DNA of 26,316 nt, taken from JAXDJH01 sp034663635. GTDB lineage: Bacteria > Actinomycetota > CADDZG01 > WHSQ01. This document shows, piece by piece, positions 14,011 through 21,857 of this stretch; positions within the stretch are counted from its first letter, which is position 1, and each line of letters begins with the position of its first letter. A model generated the notes under the pieces. That model made no database searches. It was not told the DNA's origin and saw nothing but the letters and a program-made list of their open reading frames with translations. The DNA lies in assembly GCA_034663635.1 (NCBI GenBank), contig JAXDJH010000024.1, positions 1 to 26,316 of the forward strand, in the 5' to 3' direction. The position numbers and the translations under genes were made by a program.

Positions 14011-15249
14011 ATGACGGCCGAGCGCGTGACTGACCTCGCCGGGCGGAAAGTGATCCTTTGCGTTTGCGGAGGGATCGCTGCCTACAAGGTGGCTTTCGTC
14101 GCTAGAGAGCTGGCTCAGCTCGGAGCGGATGTCCGGGTAGTGATGACCCGCTCCGCCCAGCGCTTCGTAGGGCCCCAGACGTTCGCCGCCCTAACCGGCA
14201 ATCCCGTCTACACGGAGCTGTTCGGAGCCGGAGCCGATGTCCCTCACGTCGAGCTAGCCCGAGGAGCCGAGCTGCTGATAGTGGCGCCGGCGACAGCGAA
14301 CGCCATCGCGAAGATGGCGAACGGTTTCTCCGATGACCTTTTCTCCGCGACCGTCCTGACGGCTTCCTGCCCGGTGCTGGTGGCACCCGCCATGCACACC
14401 GAGATGTGGGAGAACCACGCGACGCAGGCCAACGTCGAGAGTCTGTCCGGCCGAGGCGTCTGGTTCGCCGGCCCGACCTCCGGTGCGCTGTCGTCAGGGG
14501 ATGAGGGACCGGGCCGGATGGCAGAGCCCGATGAGATCGTGACCGATGCCCTGAGATTGCTGGGCAGATCCCAGGAGTTGGCCGGCAGGACCTTCATCGT
14601 TACCGCAGGCGGCACTCAGGAGCCGATCGACCCGGTTCGATTCATCGGCAATCGATCCTCTGGGCTCATGGGGATCGAGATCGCCGACGAAGCGGCCCAC
14701 CGTGGAGCCAAGGTGACGCTCGTGATCGGACCGAGCAACCTGACGCTTCCCAAAGGGGTCGACGTGGTCAAAGTGAAAACGGCCGACGAGATGCGTGACG
14801 AGGTCTTCCGCCGCGCGCCGGACGCAGATGTGATCGTGAAAGCGGCCGCGGTGGCCGACTGGCGAGCGGATGCCCATGCGGACAAGAAACTGAAGAAGGC
14901 CGACGGCCCGCCGCCGATCCATCTCGTGCCGACGCCCGACATCCTGGCCGAGCTCGGACATTCGCTCGACGTCAGGAAGCTCGGCAGTCTGCTCATCGGG
15001 TTCGCGGCCGAGACGGAGCCTGATCCGACCAGGCTCGGCGAGCTAGCGACGCGCAAGCGAGAGCAGAAGGGCGCCGATCTCATCGTTGCCAACGATGTTT
15101 CGAGCCCCGACTCTGGGTTCGAGGTCCCCACCAACCGGGCGGTCATCGCCGGTCCCGATGGAGTGGCCGACGTCGGGCTGGTGACGAAGCACGATCTCGC
15201 CGCCGCTCTCGTCGACCGGGTTGCCTCGCTTCTGCAGGCACGGGCTTAG
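14011..15249 (+). CDS. coaBC: Bifunctional phosphopantothenoylcysteine synthetase/decarboxylase
   Basis: CoaBC makes 4'-phosphopantetheine precursors in two steps: ligation of cysteine to phosphopantothenate, then FMN-dependent decarboxylation. The N-terminal decarboxylase half (about 1-185) has KVILCVCGGIAAYK and catalytic H79. The C-terminal synthetase half begins near 192 with FIVTAGGTQEPIDPVRFIGN and contains the lysine-rich KKLKKADGPP loop. The signature PxMNxxMW reads PAMHTEMW here (His for Asn at 129). The lid motif reads SSGDEGPGRM, with Ser162 where E. coli has the catalytic Cys. I recall similar variants in other actinobacteria, so I do not take this as loss of function. It starts 13 bases after rpoZ. 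Confidence 0.95.
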   Translation: MTAERVTDLAGRKVILCVCGGIAAYKVAFVARELAQLGADVRVVMTRSAQRFVGPQTFAALTGNPVYTELFGAGADVPHVELARGAELLIVAPATANAIAKMANGFSDDLFSATVLTASCPVLVAPAMHTEMWENHATQANVESLSGRGVWFAGPTSGALSSGDEGPGRMAEPDEIVTDALRLLGRSQELAGRTFIVTAGGTQEPIDPVRFIGNRSSGLMGIEIADEAAHRGAKVTLVIGPSNLTLPKGVDVVKVKTADEMRDEVFRRAPDADVIVKAAAVADWRADAHADKKLKKADGPPPIHLVPTPDILAELGHSLDVRKLGSLLIGFAAETEPDPTRLGELATRKREQKGADLIVANDVSSPDSGFEVPTNRAVIAGPDGVADVGLVTKHDLAAALVDRVASLLQARA

Positions 15250-15304
15250 ACGGCGCGGCCCTAGATTCCGGCCACCGATTACTTCCCGCATTAGGATGCG
15301 CGCC

Positions 15305-16501
15305 ATGTCCGATCCGGCCCTCAAGCTCTTCACGTCCGAATCGGTGACTGAGGGCCATCCCGACAAGATGGCCGATCAGATCTCCGACGCCGTTCTCGAT
15401 GAGATCCTCGCCGACGACCCGTTCGGCAGGGTGGCTTGCGAGACCCTGATCACTACAGGTTTCGTCGTGGTCGCCGGCGAGATCACCACCTCCACCTACG
15501 TCGATATCCCCGCGGTTGTGCGGAGGACCATCACCGATATCGGCTACACGTCATCCAAGATCGGGTTCGACGGCGAGACCTGCGGGGTCTCGGTCGCCGT
15601 CCAGGAGCAGTCGCCCGATATCGACCGTGGGGTGACTCAGTCCAGCGAGGAGCAGCGGGGCGAGGCGACCGACGACCTGGACACTCAGGGGGCCGGCGAC
15701 CAGGGAATGATGTTCGGCTACGCCTGCAACGACAACGAGGACCTGATGCCGATGCCGATCTGGTTGGCGCATCGCCTTGCTCATCGGTTGTCGGAGGTCC
15801 GCAAGGCGGGAGTTCTTCCTTACCTTCGTCCAGACGGCAAAGTGCAGGTGACGATCGGTTACGACGACGGCGTTCCCGCAACGCTCGAGACCGTCGTGGT
15901 GTCGGCGCAGCACCAGCCCAACGTCGACATCGAAACGCTCCTCCAGCCTGATCTCACACAGCATGTGATCGACCCTCTGATCCCCACGAGCATCGATGCC
16001 GAGAACGTGCGGATCCTCGTCAACCCGACGGGTCTGTTCGAGATAGGCGGGCCGCGGGCCGACACAGGCCTCACGGGACGAAAGATCATCATCGATAGCT
16101 ACGGCGGGATGGCGCGACATGGTGGCGGCGCGTTCTCGGGCAAAGACCCGACGAAGGTCGACAGGTCCGCTGCTTATGCAGCGCGCTACGTGGCCAAGAA
16201 CGTCGTGGCCGCGGGGCTGGCCGACCGCTTCGAGATGCAGGTCGCATACGCGATCGGCGTGGCGCATCCGATCTCGGTGTTCTTCGACGCGTTCGGCACG
16301 GAGACCGTCGCTCCCGAAAAGATCTCCAAAGCGATAGAAGAATGTTTCGATCTGCGACCCGCCGCGATCATCCGCGACCTTGACCTTCGCCGGCCGATCT
16401 ATAGGAACACGGCGTCGTACGGCCACTTCGGTCGCTCCGACAAGGACTTCACCTGGGAGCGCACGGATCGAGCCGACGACCTGAAGCGCCTCGCGACCTA
16501 A
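15305..16501 (+). CDS. metK: S-adenosylmethionine synthetase
   Basis: MetK makes SAM from methionine and ATP. From the ATG at 15305 the 398 residues begin MSDPALKLFTSESVTEGHPD, the standard N-terminus, with GHPDK at 17-21, GAGDQG at 129-134 and the glycine-rich GGGAFSGKDPTKVDRS in the C-terminal third. AGGA lies eight bases upstream. An ATG at 15296 would add only three residues; the open frame from 15221 overlaps coaBC and looks like noise. The 55 bases after coaBC show no SAM riboswitch. Confidence 0.97.
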   Translation: MSDPALKLFTSESVTEGHPDKMADQISDAVLDEILADDPFGRVACETLITTGFVVVAGEITTSTYVDIPAVVRRTITDIGYTSSKIGFDGETCGVSVAVQEQSPDIDRGVTQSSEEQRGEATDDLDTQGAGDQGMMFGYACNDNEDLMPMPIWLAHRLAHRLSEVRKAGVLPYLRPDGKVQVTIGYDDGVPATLETVVVSAQHQPNVDIETLLQPDLTQHVIDPLIPTSIDAENVRILVNPTGLFEIGGPRADTGLTGRKIIIDSYGGMARHGGGAFSGKDPTKVDRSAAYAARYVAKNVVAAGLADRFEMQVAYAIGVAHPISVFFDAFGTETVAPEKISKAIEECFDLRPAAIIRDLDLRRPIYRNTASYGHFGRSDKDFTWERTDRADDLKRLAT

Positions 16502-16506
16502 GCGGC

Positions 16507-18402
16507 TTGGCTGATCCGCGCGATCCCGTTGCGCGCGTCGTTCCGTTCGTACCCGCTTGGAGAGTAGATAAGGCGTACGACTACTCGATCCCCGAGAAGC
16601 TCGCGGGTGCCGTAGTTGAAGGTTCGCTCGTTGCCATCCATTTTGGGAATCGCAACGTGCGCGGGCTCGTGGTCGAGATCGTGGATTCCGTCGATGGGGC
16701 GGAGCTCGAACCGATCTCGCGACTGGTACTGCCAGAACCTGTCGCTCCTCCTCCGATGGTCCAGCTCTTCGAGTGGCTGGCAATTCGCTATTGCGTACCT
16801 CGGGGCCGGGCCTTCGGCCGATCGCAGCCTCCTCGCGTTCGAGTGAAAGTCACGGAGCCCAACGCTGATCCCATCGACGTCGGGCAGATCGCATTGAAGC
16901 GTTATCCAGGCGAGGCTCTGCAAGACGCGCTTCTGAACGGCAAGAGCGGGCTCTGGTGTCTGCGCACCCTCCCCGGGGAGGATCGCGGCTCCATCTACGC
17001 GGAACTGTGTGCTCTTGCTTCGCACAGCGGCAGTTCGATAGTCGTAGTTCCGGAGATCGTCTTGGGTTCGATCGCGCTGGACTCCCTAGAGAAACGTCTG
17101 CCTGATGTTCTTCGCCTCGACTCGACATTGCCGGAGGGCGAAAGGTCGAACAATCTGATGCAGCTTGCTCGAGGTCACAGGTTCGGCGCGGGAGGCAGGG
17201 CGGCGGTTCTTGCGCCCTCTCCCAGGCTCTCTCTTGTGGTGGTGGACGAGTGCCATGAGCCGAGCCTGAAGGAAGACAGGGCTCCTCGTTACGACGCTCG
17301 ACGCGTCGCGATGGAGCGCGGACGCGCAGGGGCCGCTTCGTGCGTGCTCGCCGGAGCAACTCCTCCTATCGAGTTCGCGTTTGCTCCAGGAGTGGCGCTG
17401 ATCGAGCCCGACCGCGGAGCCGAGCGAGAGCGAAGGCCGATCGTCGAGATCGTCGAGCCCCCGGATGATGGGGGACTCGCGCGAGCGTTGCACGCTCGGG
17501 TTCGGGACGAGCTGCGTGCAGGAGGTTCCGTTGCGATCCTTACTCCACGGCGCGGCTTCGCGAGAACGCTTTGGTGTGGCTCGTGTCGGCGATCGCTCCG
17601 ATGCCCGCGGTGTGAAGCCGGGCTGTCGTTCGATCGCTCGCCACGACGTGTGCGGTGCGGTCGCTGCGGATTTGCCGCGGCGCCCCCCGACGTTTGCCCC
17701 AGTTGCGGAGCGTCCGACTTCCGGTTTCTCGGGGCGGGTAGCGATCGGCTTGCCGATCAACTGGCGCGTTCGTTTCCAACTGCGAACGTCGCACGCGTCG
17801 ATCCTGACTCCGGCCCGGCGCGTTCGTCCCAGGACGGACCATCGATCTACGTCACCACCTGGTTCGGAACGAAACCGTCCATCCGGCCCCTCGCTTCGCT
17901 CGTGGGCGTCCTCGATGCCGACGCTCTCCTACGACGGCCGGATTTCCGGGCGGCCGAGAACGGCTACCAGGCGCTCGCCGCCATGGCCGAATGGGCGGGA
18001 CCCGCGTCCGAGGGAGGGCGACTTGTCGTTCAAACGTCGGAGCCGTCGCACCATTCGGTGCAGGCGATCAGCCGGGGTGACTACAGATTCTTTGCAGACC
18101 GCGAGCTGGAGTTTCGGAGGGAACTCGGCTACCCACCGTTCTCGGAACTGGTGAAGGCTAGCGCCGCCGGCCCCGATGCAGCGGCAGTGATCGACGAGGT
18201 GTCTGGAGTCGTTCGAGCGGCCGGGGGCCGCGTGCTGGGGCCCGTGCCGGTGCGGCTCGATGGGTCTGGTCCCGTGCCGCGCGAAGGCCTTCAGGTGCTC
18301 GTCAAATGTCCCGATGCCGACGATGTGGCAACGGGCCTGCGGAGTATCCTGCCGCGCGTTCCACGCGGGACCATCCTGCGCGTCGACGTCGACCCGGTCT
18401 GA
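16507..18402 (+). CDS. priA: PriA-like primosomal protein, helicase motifs degenerate
   Basis: PriA restarts stalled replication forks. This 631-residue version keeps the N-terminal DNA-binding domain (AWRVDKAYDYSIPE near 17-30). It also keeps the two zinc clusters: C357, C360, C366, C369 and C384, C387, C397, C400. The C-terminal domain (RELGYPPFSELVKA) is present. Where active PriA has a Walker A loop, this protein has LPGEDRGSIY near 155-164, with no GKT; the Walker B region reads VVVDECHE (245-251). Loss of the ATPase site is a known trait of actinobacterial PriA, so it probably acts as a scaffold rather than a helicase. The start is a TTG at 16507, weakly supported, six bases after metK. 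Confidence 0.9.
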   Translation: MADPRDPVARVVPFVPAWRVDKAYDYSIPEKLAGAVVEGSLVAIHFGNRNVRGLVVEIVDSVDGAELEPISRLVLPEPVAPPPMVQLFEWLAIRYCVPRGRAFGRSQPPRVRVKVTEPNADPIDVGQIALKRYPGEALQDALLNGKSGLWCLRTLPGEDRGSIYAELCALASHSGSSIVVVPEIVLGSIALDSLEKRLPDVLRLDSTLPEGERSNNLMQLARGHRFGAGGRAAVLAPSPRLSLVVVDECHEPSLKEDRAPRYDARRVAMERGRAGAASCVLAGATPPIEFAFAPGVALIEPDRGAERERRPIVEIVEPPDDGGLARALHARVRDELRAGGSVAILTPRRGFARTLWCGSCRRSLRCPRCEAGLSFDRSPRRVRCGRCGFAAAPPDVCPSCGASDFRFLGAGSDRLADQLARSFPTANVARVDPDSGPARSSQDGPSIYVTTWFGTKPSIRPLASLVGVLDADALLRRPDFRAAENGYQALAAMAEWAGPASEGGRLVVQTSEPSHHSVQAISRGDYRFFADRELEFRRELGYPPFSELVKASAAGPDAAAVIDEVSGVVRAAGGRVLGPVPVRLDGSGPVPREGLQVLVKCPDADDVATGLRSILPRVPRGTILRVDVDPV

Positions 18403-18421
18403 ACAGAAAGGTCGTTTCTCG

Positions 18422-18961
18422 GTGGCCGTCCTCCCGATCAGGCTCTTTGGAGACCCTGTCTTACGTACGCCCGCGCGCGAGGTCGAGCGCCTCACCGACG
18501 ACCACCACCGGCTGATCGAGAACATGCTCGAGACCATGCGAGAAGCACCTGGGGTCGGCCTCGCGGGACCACAGGTGGGCATCCTGGAACGCATCTTCGT
18601 GTGGGAGGTCGAGGAGAACCACGGTGCTTTCGTCAATCCCAAGATCACCCGTCGATCGACCGAGATGGAAGACGGCGAAGAGGGCTGCCTCTCGATCCCA
18701 GGTCTCTACTACCCGGTGGCGCGTTCGATCGAGATAGATGTGGAAGCGCTCGACGAGAACGGAGAGCCCGTCTCCTTAACCGCGGAGGGTTTCTTCGCCC
18801 GCGTCTGTCAACACGAGATCGACCATCTCGACGGCGTCCTTTTTCTCGATCGGCTCGCCGAAGATGTGAGGCGCGAAGCGATGCGCGAGTTGCGCGAGCA
18901 GGTGCTGGGTATCGCGCCTGCCCATCCGCGTGAACGCGAGCCGGTCGAAGAACAACTTTGA
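18422..18961 (+). CDS. def: Peptide deformylase
   Basis: Def removes the formyl group from new polypeptides. The three family motifs are intact: GVGLAGPQVG at 44-53, EGCLSIPG at 87-94 (metal ligand C89) and HEIDH at 131-135. A GTG at 18422 with AGAAAGG ten bases upstream gives 179 residues. The frame continues upstream only as a shadow of priA. It is paired with fmt, which performs the opposite chemistry on initiator tRNA. Confidence 0.96.
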   Translation: MAVLPIRLFGDPVLRTPAREVERLTDDHHRLIENMLETMREAPGVGLAGPQVGILERIFVWEVEENHGAFVNPKITRRSTEMEDGEEGCLSIPGLYYPVARSIEIDVEALDENGEPVSLTAEGFFARVCQHEIDHLDGVLFLDRLAEDVRREAMRELREQVLGIAPAHPREREPVEEQL

Positions 18962-18971
18962 AGCAACGACT

Positions 18972-19895
18972 TTGAAAACAGTCTTCTTCGGAACCCCCAA
19001 GTGGGCGATCCCGACCCTCGAGGCGCTGATGGATTCCCCGATCGAGGTCGCCGGCGTCGTAACCAACCCCGACCGTCCTTCTGGTCGCGGGATGAAACTC
19101 CAACCATCGCCGGTGAAGGAGTCTGCGCTTGCGGCGGGACTGGACGTCATGCAGCCGGAGAAGGCCCGCGACCCCTCTCTGGCGGACTGGGTGCGCGCAC
19201 GAGGCGCCGACGTGGCGACGGTAGTTGCCTACGGCAAGATATTGCCGCTCGATCTTCTGGAGGTTCCGTTGCACGGCTTCGTCAACGTGCACTTCTCGCT
19301 GCTTCCTGAATACCGAGGAGCAGCTCCCGTGCAACGCGCGTTGATGGATGGGAAGACCGAAGCGGGCGTTTCCATCATGCGCCTCACCGCCGGTATGGAC
19401 GAAGGCCCTGTCTTCGCGCTGGAGCGGGTCCCGGTGGAGCCGAACGACACGGCCGGCTCGGTAGGGGACCGGCTGGCCGAAGTCGGGGCCGGTCTCCTCG
19501 TTCGCACTCTGCTCGAACTGGACGCAGGAACTGCTCAGCCCCACGATCAAGATGATGCGAGGGCAACCTATGCCCCCAAGATCACCGACGAGCAAGCGCG
19601 GATCGACTGGGCCTCGCCGGCCGATTCGATACGCAACCTGGTGCGTGGGCTGAACCCGGCTCCGGGGGCTTGGACGACGCTCGGCGACAGGAGGCTCAAG
19701 GTGCACGCGGTTGGACCCTCCGAGGCGGAGCTGTCGCCTGGACAACTGGCCGTGGTCGATGACTCTCTCGTTGTCGGGACGGGAGAGGGCTCGCTGGAGC
19801 TCGTGGAGGTTCAGCCCGCCGGAAAACGGAGGATGCCCGGGTCTGAATTCGCCCGAGGTCTCCGTCTCGAGCCCCAAGCGCGCCTTGGGACATGA
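18972..19895 (+). CDS. fmt: Methionyl-tRNA formyltransferase
   Basis: Fmt formylates initiator Met-tRNA using 10-formyl-THF. The sequence starts KTVFFGTPKWA. It carries the catalytic Asn105 and His107 in VNVHFSLLP, the YRGAAPVQ segment, and D143 in GMDEGPVF. The start is uncertain. A TTG at 18972 gives 307 residues and the expected spacing to FFGTP. A GTG at 18930 would overlap def by 32 bases and add 14 residues. Neither has a strong ribosome site. Many actinobacteria have rsmB next; here rpe follows directly. Confidence 0.94.
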   Translation: MKTVFFGTPKWAIPTLEALMDSPIEVAGVVTNPDRPSGRGMKLQPSPVKESALAAGLDVMQPEKARDPSLADWVRARGADVATVVAYGKILPLDLLEVPLHGFVNVHFSLLPEYRGAAPVQRALMDGKTEAGVSIMRLTAGMDEGPVFALERVPVEPNDTAGSVGDRLAEVGAGLLVRTLLELDAGTAQPHDQDDARATYAPKITDEQARIDWASPADSIRNLVRGLNPAPGAWTTLGDRRLKVHAVGPSEAELSPGQLAVVDDSLVVGTGEGSLELVEVQPAGKRRMPGSEFARGLRLEPQARLGT

Positions 19896-19902
19896 TGGGA
19901 CG

Positions 19903-20583
19903 GTGACCGACCTGAAGCTGTCGCCCTCGATACTCACCGCGGACTTCGGCCGACTCGCCGAGGAGATCCAGACGGTTGCTCCCTACGTTGACTGGTTCCA
20001 CCTCGACGTCATGGACGGTCATTACGTCGAGAACATCACCTTCGGGCCATCGATCGTGGCCGCGGTGAGGAAAGCCTGTGACCAGCCACTACACGTCCAC
20101 CTGATGATCGAGGATCCCGCCAAGTACGCGGCCCGGTTCGCCGAGGCCGGTGCGGACAGGATCTCATTCCATCCGGAGGTGGTGGCATCGACCGGAGCCG
20201 TGATCGAGCAGATCCGCGGTCTGGGGGTAGGAGCCGGCATCGCCGTTCACCCCGATGTGGGGCTAGAGGTACTCGAGGGTCATCTCGAGGCTCTGGACGT
20301 CGTTCTTATGATGACGGTGCGACCGGGGTTCGGAGGCCAGGCTTTCCTCCACGAGGTCGTGCCCAAGATCGGGCGGGCCAAGGAGATGGTCGAGGGGGCC
20401 TCTTCCACGGCCGATATAGAGGTAGACGGGGGAGTAAACCTCGAGACGGTGGAGGAAGCCGTTAGGTCGGGGGGAACCATCCTCGTCGCGGGGAGCGCTG
20501 TATTCGACGGGCGGGATGCCGCCGCTGCAGCACGCCGGATGCGCGAGAAGCTGGATCTGTTGTCGAGCGGAGCTGAGATGTGA
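19903..20583 (+). CDS. rpe: Ribulose-phosphate 3-epimerase
   Basis: Rpe interconverts ribulose 5-phosphate and xylulose 5-phosphate, connecting the pentose phosphate pathway to ribulose 5-phosphate, which RibB uses downstream. From GTG 19903 the 226 residues show LSPSILTADFGRL at 6-18, the metal site HLDVMDGH (H33, D35), HVHLMIEDP (H66), MTVRPGFGGQ and EVDGGVN. The upstream open frame belongs to the fmt shadow. The Shine-Dalgarno sequence is poor, so it may depend on coupling with fmt. Its stop overlaps the next start as GTGA. Confidence 0.94.
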   Translation: MTDLKLSPSILTADFGRLAEEIQTVAPYVDWFHLDVMDGHYVENITFGPSIVAAVRKACDQPLHVHLMIEDPAKYAARFAEAGADRISFHPEVVASTGAVIEQIRGLGVGAGIAVHPDVGLEVLEGHLEALDVVLMMTVRPGFGGQAFLHEVVPKIGRAKEMVEGASSTADIEVDGGVNLETVEEAVRSGGTILVAGSAVFDGRDAAAAARRMREKLDLLSSGAEM

Positions 20584-21527
20584 GCGATTCACCCGACCTA
20601 GTGCTGATCGCAGACGACGACGAGGACATCGTCCGCTTCGTCGAGGTCAACCTGCGCCTCGAAGGCTTCGAGGTTGCGACGGCGTTCGACGGCGAGCAGG
20701 CACTCCAGGGGGCTTTCGACCTCCTGCCCGATCTCGTCCTCTTGGACGTGATGATGCCGAAAGTCGATGGATTCGAGGTCTGTCAGCGGCTCCGCAGCGA
20801 TGGCCGGACCAAGAACATCTCCGTGATCATGCTTACCGCAAAGTCGCTCTCCGCAGACAAAGTGGTGGGCCTCACGGCGGGGGCCGACGACTACATGATC
20901 AAGCCGTTCGATCCCATCGAGCTCGTCGCCCGGGTCAAGTCGGCCTTACGGCGCGCTAAAGAGATGCGGGCGATCAATCCGCTCACGCAGCTTCCGGGCA
21001 ACGTGCAGATCCAGGACGAGGTAACCGCCCACGTGGAACGCGGCGAGACGTTCGCTCTCATGTACATCGACATAGACGATTTCAAAGCCTTCAACGATCA
21101 TTACGGCTTCTTGCGCGGCGACGAGGCGATCAAGATGCTCGCTCGGTGCGCGGCGGAATCGGTGAAAACCCATGGGGGTGAGGACGCGTTCCTCGGTCAC
21201 ATCGGCGGAGACGATTTCGTGGCCGTCGTTCCGCCGGACACGGTGGAGAAGACCGCACAGGCCATCATCGATCGATGGGATGAAGAAGTGAAGTCGCTCT
21301 ACGACTCGGGCGATATCAACAATGGCTATATCGAGGTAGAGGACCGTCAGGGAAACATGCACCGCTACGACCTCGCCAGCGTCTCGATCGGCATCGCGAC
21401 GAATCAGAGCAGGACCTTCCTAAGCCATTGGGAGGCGTCCGAGATCGCGAGCGAGATGAAGTCGTTCGCGAAGCGCGACCCGTCCTCCGCATTCGCAGTC
21501 GACCGCCGGGGCAAGCTCGACGAATAA
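20580..21527 (+). CDS. Response regulator with REC and altered GGDEF (GGDDF) domain
   Basis: This 315-residue protein has an N-terminal receiver domain (about 6-122) with acidic pocket D12-D14, probable phosphoacceptor D56 (LLDVMMP), T86 and K108 (IKPF). The second domain (about 133-310) is GGDEF-like. It has the LTQLPGN and YIDIDDFKAFNDHYG metal and substrate motifs, but the signature reads GHIGGDDF at 206-213 instead of GRxGGDEF. No RxxD inhibitory site precedes it. GGDDF to SIGIA (269-273) also looks longer than usual. It may be a diguanylate cyclase of altered activity, or a receptor for a nucleotide. No histidine kinase is nearby. It starts with a GTG coupled to rpe. Confidence 0.88.
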   Translation: MSDSPDLVLIADDDEDIVRFVEVNLRLEGFEVATAFDGEQALQGAFDLLPDLVLLDVMMPKVDGFEVCQRLRSDGRTKNISVIMLTAKSLSADKVVGLTAGADDYMIKPFDPIELVARVKSALRRAKEMRAINPLTQLPGNVQIQDEVTAHVERGETFALMYIDIDDFKAFNDHYGFLRGDEAIKMLARCAAESVKTHGGEDAFLGHIGGDDFVAVVPPDTVEKTAQAIIDRWDEEVKSLYDSGDINNGYIEVEDRQGNMHRYDLASVSIGIATNQSRTFLSHWEASEIASEMKSFAKRDPSSAFAVDRRGKLDE

Positions 21528-21528
21528 T

Positions 21529-21546
21529 CTTGACCGCGCGGTCAAG
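21529..21546 (+). repeat. 18-bp perfect palindrome, candidate operator
   Basis: CTTGACCGCGCGGTCAAG reads the same on both strands: nine-base half-sites with no spacer. It starts one base after the regulator's stop codon and its right half covers where the -35 of the rib promoter would lie. No T-run follows on either side, so it is not a typical terminator. The half-sites resemble operators of TetR-type repressors in general form, but no regulator gene is adjacent. Confidence 0.6.
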
Positions 21547-21562
21547 AAACTCGGCTCTCGGG

Positions 21563-21568
21563 TATGAT
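21563..21568 (+). promoter_or_regulatory. Candidate -10 element of the rib operon promoter
   Basis: TATGAT lies about 33 bases before the riboswitch. The -35 region at 16-18 base spacing is poor and falls within the right arm of the palindrome. Transcription would begin near 21575. Confidence 0.4.
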
Positions 21569-21577
21569 CTGTGACGT

Positions 21578-21594
21578 CCTAGCGAGTAGCTAGG
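21578..21594 (+). other. 5' hairpin ahead of the FMN riboswitch
   Basis: CCTAGC (21578-21583) pairs perfectly with GCTAGG (21589-21594) around a GAGTA loop. It would lie at the 5' end of the rib mRNA, one base before helix P1 of the riboswitch. It could protect the RNA end or stack on P1; this is inference. Confidence 0.45.
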
Positions 21595-21595
21595 G

Positions 21596-21771
21596 CGCCT
21601 CTTCGGGGCAGGGTACGGGCGCCGGATGTATCAAGCGCTCCAAGCCCGACCGGCGGTGATGGTCGATAGGACCTAAGCCCGCGAGCGTCACTGATCGACG
21701 CAGGATCCGGTGCGATTCCGGAGCCGACGGTAGGCCGCAGGTCGCGGCGAGTCCGGATGGGAGAAGAGGCG
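21596..21771 (+). ncRNA. FMN riboswitch (RFN element)
   Basis: Helix P1 is nine perfect pairs: CGCCTCTTC (21596-21604) with GAAGAGGCG (21763-21771). Between them lie the conserved RFN segments in order: CTTCGGGGCAGGGT, GACCGGCGGTGAT, AAGCCCGCGAGCG, GGATCCGGTGCGATTCCGG, GAGCCGACGGTA and AGTCCGGATGGGAGAAGA. The element senses FMN and turns down the riboflavin genes that follow. About 86 bases separate it from the ribD start. Confidence 0.97.
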
Positions 21772-21778
21772 AACGCCG

Positions 21779-21852
21779 GTGCGCCGAGCGGTTCTTTGGC
21801 GTCCGGTCGGTTCGTCGTCCCATGCCCCCTCGTCGAGGCCGGCGCACGGGAG
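21779..21852 (+). promoter_or_regulatory. Probable expression platform and ribD RBS
   Basis: GTGCGCCG (21779-21786) pairs over eight bases with CGGCGCAC (21840-21847), which directly abuts the ribD Shine-Dalgarno GGGAG (21848-21852). No U-run follows any stem here, so control of translation initiation is more likely than termination. A smaller alternative stem, ACGCC (21773-21777) with GGCGT (21798-21802), is possible next to P1. Confidence 0.5.
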
Positions 21853-21857
21853 CAGAG

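Noticed and set aside
15250..15304. SAM riboswitch ahead of metK
   Set aside because: Only 55 bases separate coaBC and metK and no SAM-I/II/IV type motifs are visible.
15551..16783. 410-codon minus-strand ORF opposite metK and priA
   Set aside because: It runs across two well-supported genes and has no domain signal; a codon-bias shadow.
21530..21568. TTGACC paired with TATGAT as a classical promoter
   Set aside because: The spacing is 27 bases, far outside 16-18. TTGACC is better read as half of the palindrome.
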